A stretch of 64,000 nucleotides of DNA, taken from positions 2,868,501 through 2,932,500 of the forward strand of contig NC_019757.1 in assembly GCF_000317535.1 (NCBI RefSeq), given 5' to 3'. The notes under the pieces were generated by a model that searched no databases, had not been told where the DNA came from, and saw nothing but the letters and a program-made list of their open reading frames with translations. This document shows positions 59,393-64,000 of this stretch, piece after piece (within the stretch, counting starts at the first letter, position 1; every line of letters starts with the position of its first letter). This stretch comes from Cylindrospermum stagnale PCC 7417 (GTDB lineage: Bacteria; Cyanobacteriota; Cyanobacteriia; Cyanobacteriales; Nostocaceae). Made by a program: the position numbers and the translations under genes.

Positions 59393-60910
59393 TTATTGAC
59401 TTACGACTCGGACGCGATCGCCATCTTTGAGATAACCAGCACCATCTACGACCACGCTTAACCGCTGCCCGTCTGGCTGTGAGCCATCGCCCAATTCCAA
59501 CCCGCTCTTAATTTCCACCCGGTCACCGTTGATCGATTCTCCTACTTCTACTTTCTGGGCGCGAACTTCTCTTACTTCTACGTTGGGATTGGGGTCTAAG
59601 TCTTCACCCGACTGGGTGAATACAATTACACTGCCATCTGCTTGAGATTGGACTGCTTTCTGTGGTACAGCCATCCCCATTTTTGTACTGGTAGTAATTT
59701 CTGCACTGGCAAACATCCCTGGCTTCAACAAATTTGTTGAGGGCAAATCAATTTTCACTATTGCCTGACGATTTTTATCGTTCACCAATGGTTGAATATC
59801 TCTGACCCTTCCCTGCAAGCTCACACGGTTATCAAGCTTAGAGGTGATTTGCACTTGGGCACCGATTTTTAAGAGTGAAAGTTGAAGATCGGGCACTTCT
59901 GCCTGAAGTTCCAACTGCCCATTTTGGATAATCGAAAACAGCTTTTGCGAACCGCCAATCACATTCCCGATTTGGGTTTGTGGCGGCACACCTGTTACAT
60001 CCCCAACCCTGACCAGTTTCTCAGCAATAATTCCCGTCGCTGGGGCACGCACCACAGTTTGAGCTAACTGAGCTTGTAGTTGTGCCACCTTGGCAGCACT
60101 GTTGCGAACATCAGCTTTGGCTTTATTCACAACAGCTTCGGCGTTGCCAATATTTGCCTTCGCACTGTTCACATTCGCTTGAGCACTACGGACATTTTCT
60201 TCCCCCACACGCACAGTTTCTATAGCAGTTTTCACAGTGTAGGAGCGAGTATCGAGTTCTTGATCACTAATCGCCCCAGAGGTTGCGAGTTCTTGATAGC
60301 GTCGAAAATTCTTTTGTGCTTCTTCTAATCTCGCCTTAGCTTGAGCTAAATCTGCTCTTCTTTGCTGAACTATCGCTAGACTTGCGGCTACAGATGCTCG
60401 CTTAGATTCGACATCAGCCTCCTTAGATACCACATCTGCTTGCTTAGATTCTACATCTGCTTTAGCTTGGCTAATTTGGGTTTGCAGAACAGAATCATCC
60501 AAAATCGCCAAAACTTGACCTTTGTTGACCAAAGCGCCTTCTCTCACATTGTCGGGGATGCTTTTGATTTGTAAGCCGTTGGTCTGCGGCAAAACTGGAA
60601 TCAAGTCACGGGCTGCTACAGTACCTGTAGTGTTGAGAGTTAGAGACACAGAGGCAGTTTCTACGGGAGCGACGGTGACTGTCAGTGATGGGGTAAGCTT
60701 TGGCGCCGATTTATCCCCAGGGGCATTTTGGTTACTAGCGAGAAGACGACTGACTAAACCCCCACCACCTGCGATCGCCATCCCTAACCCAGTACCCAAC
60801 AACAACGGTTTCAACCAAGGGCGAGTTGATTTTCTTTGCAAGCTTGCTTCCTCAAGCATCACAGGTTCTACCATCTCAACTTCTGAGAAGTTTTCATCGC
60901 CAATCTTCAT
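59393..60910 (-). CDS. RND efflux periplasmic adaptor subunit
   Basis: A 505-residue membrane-fusion protein. An N-terminal membrane anchor (LLLGTGLGMAIAGGGGLVS, about 36-54) precedes the lipoyl half-motif (IKSIPDNVREGALVNKGQVLAILDD). A long coiled-coil hairpin of about 165 residues follows (ADVESKQADVVSKEADVESK..., AKARLEEAQKNFRRYQEL...), then the second lipoyl half (VVRAPATGIIAEKLVRVGDV) and beta-barrel. The hairpin has heptad-like ADVxSK repeats, longer than in AcrA, indicating recent repeat expansion. It is 46 bp upstream of the pump gene; one transcript. Confidence 0.95.
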   Translation of the reverse strand: MKIGDENFSEVEMVEPVMLEEASLQRKSTRPWLKPLLLGTGLGMAIAGGGGLVSRLLASNQNAPGDKSAPKLTPSLTVTVAPVETASVSLTLNTTGTVAARDLIPVLPQTNGLQIKSIPDNVREGALVNKGQVLAILDDSVLQTQISQAKADVESKQADVVSKEADVESKRASVAASLAIVQQRRADLAQAKARLEEAQKNFRRYQELATSGAISDQELDTRSYTVKTAIETVRVGEENVRSAQANVNSAKANIGNAEAVVNKAKADVRNSAAKVAQLQAQLAQTVVRAPATGIIAEKLVRVGDVTGVPPQTQIGNVIGGSQKLFSIIQNGQLELQAEVPDLQLSLLKIGAQVQITSKLDNRVSLQGRVRDIQPLVNDKNRQAIVKIDLPSTNLLKPGMFASAEITTSTKMGMAVPQKAVQSQADGSVIVFTQSGEDLDPNPNVEVREVRAQKVEVGESINGDRVEIKSGLELGDGSQPDGQRLSVVVDGAGYLKDGDRVRVVSQ

Positions 60911-61797
60911 ATCCCCACTCCTCTTTTGGTAATTACCACTATTAGCATTTTCTTAAGAAAGATTGAATTTTGTTACTATCTATCAACTATGACGCATTTT
61001 ATTGGCTGACGACACCGCTAACCTTTGGTAGACAATCCAAGAAAAAGTCACCACTTACTAATCTAGTAATAGCCGCAAACGTATATTTACCTAAGTAAAT
61101 AGCGAAATCTAATTCTGCATTCATCTCACTCCATGATTTCAACAACCCTGGCTAAGTCAAATAGCAGATGAATTCCGAGCCTATTGTCAATAGAAATAAA
61201 ATAAAAACTTTATGAAGATAATATACATTTATCTTAGGGACGCCATCTGCACCCATGTCTCTTGCTATACTAAGTTGCTGAATTGTGCCATCCGCCTGTT
61301 CAAAAATTAAAAATGAAAACCTGTTACATAAGGGGATTTCAACATTTTATTTTTGGAGATTTTTCGTGGAAGATTAGAAGTCAATGTTCGGACAACATCA
61401 TTAGTGATAATCCAATCCTGTATCCAGTTACCGCTAACTCATGCAACGCCTTCGCCAAAATTTAGTCTTTTGTTCAGCTTACTTATTTCTTTAAGCCAAT
61501 ATAATGCAATATTAGATAGCACCCAGGATAAAGCATGGCAGTTTCTACCCTCCGGGAAGCCAGCCGCCAGAAGACACGGCCTGATTTATTGGGATCTGAA
61601 GACTTCAAAACTAGATTGAACTTGAACTACCAGCAACAACCTGTAATGGCGAAATACGCAGGATATTACTGGGGCTTAAGATGATGGAGTAAGGCGTACA
61701 AACAAGGAATCGAGCCGAATATTCAGCAACCATAGTCAAATGCAGTCTCCCTGGATGAAATTTAGAACCCAGATTAATATGTATGTGAGTATCTACT
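60911..61797. other. Gap upstream of the HD gene
   Basis: AT-rich with no recognised large gene. It includes the promoter region of the RND operon on the left and one short candidate frame at 61535-61684 (separate entry). No RNA or repeat is recognised. Confidence 0.4.
61535..61684 (+). CDS. Candidate small protein (49 residues)
   Basis: ATG 61535 to TGA 61684. The peptide begins MAVSTLREASRRQKTRPDLL and ends YAGYYWGLR: charged, with a balanced amino-acid mix and an aromatic tail, more protein-like than other frames in this gap. A weak AGGA lies eight bases upstream. I recognise no family; it may be a chance frame. Confidence 0.25.
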   Translation: MAVSTLREASRQKTRPDLLGSEDFKTRLNLNYQQQPVMAKYAGYYWGLR

Positions 61798-62673
61798 ATG
61801 TTCAATGCCACAGAGATTCTAATTGATGCTTTTGTAAATCAAATTCGAGAAGGATATAGTCGTACTTACGGCTGCTTGAAAAGCGAATATGAGGATATTA
61901 TAGCCTGGGCGGGTAACATGGCTTTGGAAAACATTGCCAATAGTGATGCCCTATATCACAATGTTGAACACTCAGTCCTCGTCGCCCTTGTAGGGCAGGA
62001 AATTTTACGCGGTAAACACATCCGAGAAGGTGGTGTTTCTAGCGAGGATTGGTTGCATTTTATTATCTCCTTAGTATGTCATGATATTGGCTATGTCAAA
62101 GGAGTTTGCCGACAAGACAGAGAAACCGAAGACGTCTATGCCACAGGTCAAAATGGCAAAATGATTGCTCTACCTCCGGGCGCTTCTGATGCTAGTTTGA
62201 CACCATATCATGTAGATCGGGCAAAGCTGTTTATAGAAGAGCGTTTTGGTGGTCACAAGTTAATAGACGGTGAAGCGATTAAGAGCAACATTGAATTAAC
62301 TCGGTTTCCTGTACCTACGGCAGAAGATCATCAAGATACCAAAAATTTTGCCGGTTTAGTGCGTGCGGCTGATTTGATTGGGCAATTAAGCGACCCGCGT
62401 TACTTGAAAAAAATTACTTCTTTATTCTACGAGTTTGAAGAAACCGGCATGAATAAAGTTTTGGGCTATCAAAATCCTGCCGATTTACGGAAGAATTACG
62501 CCAAGTTTTACTGGCATGGTGTCTATCCATATATTAAAGATGGATTGCGTTATCTATCTCTGACACAGCAAGGAAAACAAATTCTTGCTAACCTTTACTC
62601 AAATGTGTTTGTTGTGGAACATGAAAAACAGTTTGAAGAACAGCGGTATTTAGTTGAGCAATTTCATGCTTAG
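61798..62673 (+). CDS. HD-domain metalloprotein (Npun_R2479-like)
   Basis: A 291-residue soluble HD-superfamily phosphohydrolase. Metal ligands: His in LYHNVEHSVLVALVGQE, the HD pair in ISLVCHDIGYVKGVCRQD, a further His in TPYHVDRAKLFIEERFGGH, and Asp in LVRAADLIGQLSDPRYL. From memory it matches the cyanobacterial family named after Npun_R2479. The substrate, possibly a nucleotide, is unknown. ATG 61798 is followed by the conserved start ATEILIDAFV. It is 72 bp before the DppC-like gene. Confidence 0.85.
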   Translation: MFNATEILIDAFVNQIREGYSRTYGCLKSEYEDIIAWAGNMALENIANSDALYHNVEHSVLVALVGQEILRGKHIREGGVSSEDWLHFIISLVCHDIGYVKGVCRQDRETEDVYATGQNGKMIALPPGASDASLTPYHVDRAKLFIEERFGGHKLIDGEAIKSNIELTRFPVPTAEDHQDTKNFAGLVRAADLIGQLSDPRYLKKITSLFYEFEETGMNKVLGYQNPADLRKNYAKFYWHGVYPYIKDGLRYLSLTQQGKQILANLYSNVFVVEHEKQFEEQRYLVEQFHA

Positions 62674-62745
62674 TCATAAGTCGTTAGTTATGACCAATGA
62701 CTTGTTACTCTTGAATGAATAACCTTTGACTCTTGACTCAAAACT

Positions 62746-63861
62746 ATGGATTGGTGGCATCGATTAAAGAAAAATCCTTTGGCACGATTCGGGGCGATTA
62801 TACTGCTAGTGTTTTATTTTGCAGTAATTGCGGCTGATTTTGTCGCCCCTTACGATCCTTATGCCTCACAGGCGAATGGTTCGTTACTGCCACCAACTCA
62901 AATCCACTGGGTTTCTCAGTCAGGACAATTTATCGGACCCCATGTTTATCCGACGACTCAGGGAGACACAGATTTAGAAACAGGCGATCGCAAACTAACT
63001 GTAGACTACAAACAGCCCTCACCCTTGCGTTTATTTGTGTCTGGGCCAAAATACCGCTTATTGCAAATGAGTTTGCCACTACCGCCGAAGTGGAAGGAAG
63101 TCACAATTTTTCCCGGCATCCCCCTAAATTGGCATTTATTTGGCACCACTGGCGGAGCCAAATTCAACATCTTGGGTACTGATGACCAAGGACGCGACCA
63201 ATTCAGCCGTCTGGTACATGGCGGTCGCATCAGTATGTTCATCGGTATTTTCGGCGTTGCCATTTCCTTTCCCCTCGGTCTATTGATGGGTGGCATTTCT
63301 GGCTATTTCGGAGGCGTGACAGATAGCATCATCATGCGCTTGGCAGAAGTGCTGATGAGTTTCCCCAGCATCTATCTGTTGGTCACATTAGGCGCAGTCT
63401 TACCCCCTGGTTTAAGCAGCACCCAACGCTTTGTGCTAATTGTAGTCATAACTTCCATTATCGGCTGGGCAGGTTTAGCAAGGGTAATTCGCGGACAGGT
63501 GCTATCAATTAAAGAGCGAGAATTTGTGCAAGCAGCAAGGGCAATGGGCGGCAACCCACTATATATCATCCTCCGCCACGTTTTGCCGCAAACCGCCAGT
63601 TATGTAATTATCTCAGCTACCTTATCAGTTCCCGGCTTCATCGGTTCAGAAGCGATACTCAGTCTCATCGGCTTAGGCATTCAACAACCAGACCCATCTT
63701 GGGGCAATATGCTTACCCTGGCAAGCAATGCTTCTATCATAGTGCTGCAACCTTGGCTGATCTGGCCGCCAGTGGTGCTAATTATCCTCACAGTGCTGGC
63801 ATTCAACCTACTAGGTGATGGGCTGCGAGATGCCCTCGACCCCCGCAGTTTAAGAAGATAG
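62746..63861 (+). CDS. DppC/OppC-type ABC transporter permease
   Basis: A 371-residue inner-membrane permease for dipeptide/oligopeptide or nickel-type ABC importers. It has an N-terminal helix (LARFGAIILLVFYFAVIAADFVAPYDPY), a large extracytoplasmic insert of about 130 residues that is longer than in DppC, then LGTDDQGRDQFSRLVHGGRISM and five helices. The EAA motif is EFVQAARAMGGNPLYIILRHVLP, and the end is FNLLGDGLRDALDPR. No ATPase or partner permease is in the window, though they may be beyond it. Confidence 0.94.
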   Translation: MDWWHRLKKNPLARFGAIILLVFYFAVIAADFVAPYDPYASQANGSLLPPTQIHWVSQSGQFIGPHVYPTTQGDTDLETGDRKLTVDYKQPSPLRLFVSGPKYRLLQMSLPLPPKWKEVTIFPGIPLNWHLFGTTGGAKFNILGTDDQGRDQFSRLVHGGRISMFIGIFGVAISFPLGLLMGGISGYFGGVTDSIIMRLAEVLMSFPSIYLLVTLGAVLPPGLSSTQRFVLIVVITSIIGWAGLARVIRGQVLSIKEREFVQAARAMGGNPLYIILRHVLPQTASYVIISATLSVPGFIGSEAILSLIGLGIQQPDPSWGNMLTLASNASIIVLQPWLIWPPVVLIILTVLAFNLLGDGLRDALDPRSLRR

Positions 63862-63894
63862 CCTTACCGTCATCTACTTTATAAACGAAGTCTC

Positions 63895-64000
63895 ATGACC
63901 GTAACTACCTATAAATGGACAATTGAACGCTATCACCGGGCAATAGAAGCAGGCATCTTTGACGACCAGCCTATAGAACTATTGCGCGGAGACCTCATTG
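63895..64000 (+). CDS. Uma2-family (DUF820) putative endonuclease, partial
   Basis: The first 35 codons of a gene cut by the window edge. YKWTIERYHRAIEAGIFDD and PIELLRGDLI match the conserved N-terminus of Uma2 proteins, in which E(L)xxGxxx starts the PD-(D/E)XK-like core. The family is very abundant in cyanobacteria. Function is unclear. Confidence 0.8.
   Translation, partial: MTVTTYKWTIERYHRAIEAGIFDDQPIELLRGDLI

Overview
The window looks like chromosomal DNA of a filamentous, probably heterocyst-forming cyanobacterium (Nostoc/Anabaena/Calothrix type). The octamer GCGATCGC (HIP1) is scattered through genes on both strands. Intergenic gaps carry short tandem repeats (GGTAATG- and AATTCAAA-type) and palindromic or MITE-like elements typical of Nostocales. 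The genes include orange-carotenoid-protein-like proteins, STAND ATPase/WD40 proteins, a CuA-less terminal oxidase operon and hopanoid synthesis. The genus is an inference; no rRNA is present, and the only RNA gene seen is one tRNA-Gly(CCC).

Layout. 0.3-6.3 kb: two tandem OCP-N-domain-like genes, an orphan fused double-ATPase ABC protein, a STAND gene fragment, a pentapeptide-repeat protein and an Rpn-type nuclease gene. 6.5-13.9 kb: squalene-hopene cyclase divergent from an HpnB-like glycosyltransferase, cytochrome b561, polyphosphate glucokinase, a 2TM protein, and an azoreductase divergent from its likely HxlR regulator. 13.9-20.3 kb: a VWA/VWA/small-protein operon, then a conflict-type locus made of a NACHT-like ATPase, a WD40 protein with near-identical 42-residue repeats, and a second, truncated ATPase. 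20.4-27.5 kb: an M50 protease, a multicopper-oxidase remnant, and a redox/detoxification run (ArsR-type regulator, thioredoxin, broken SDR, old-yellow-enzyme, nitroreductase, GST, hydrolase). 27.7-34.3 kb: two related histidine kinases, one fused to an APC-type transporter, then tmk and holB. 34.3-36.4 kb: repeats and a frameshifted IS4-family element.

36.4-40.2 kb holds a compact three-gene unit: ParB, a ParB-like HTH protein, and a 764-residue protein joining a metal-ligand-less beta-lactamase-like fold to two alpha/beta-hydrolase domains and a membrane tail. I cannot assign it to a known system. 40.8-45.4 kb (minus strand) is a five-gene terminal-oxidase operon whose subunit II has lost the CuA ligands, the mark of the cyanobacterial ARTO/Cox3 class; a perfect NtcA-type palindrome lies in the gap upstream. 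46.3-53.6 kb is a co-directional run: OvoA/EgtB-like sulfoxide synthase, EgtD, MscS channel, DUF427, MurL-like PP-loop protein and B12-type radical SAM protein, closed by a strong terminator. 53.7-64 kb: an osmoprotectant ABC system, tRNA-Gly, an RND efflux pair, an HD protein, a DppC-type permease and the start of a Uma2-family gene.

The best candidates for new biology are (1) the WD40/NACHT locus, whose otherwise identical repeats vary at exactly the positions that vary in fungal HET-type allorecognition repeats; (2) the ParB-HTH-hydrolase unit; and (3) the MurL-like/radical-SAM pair attached to ergothioneine-type genes. All assignments come from reading motifs by eye, without database searches.
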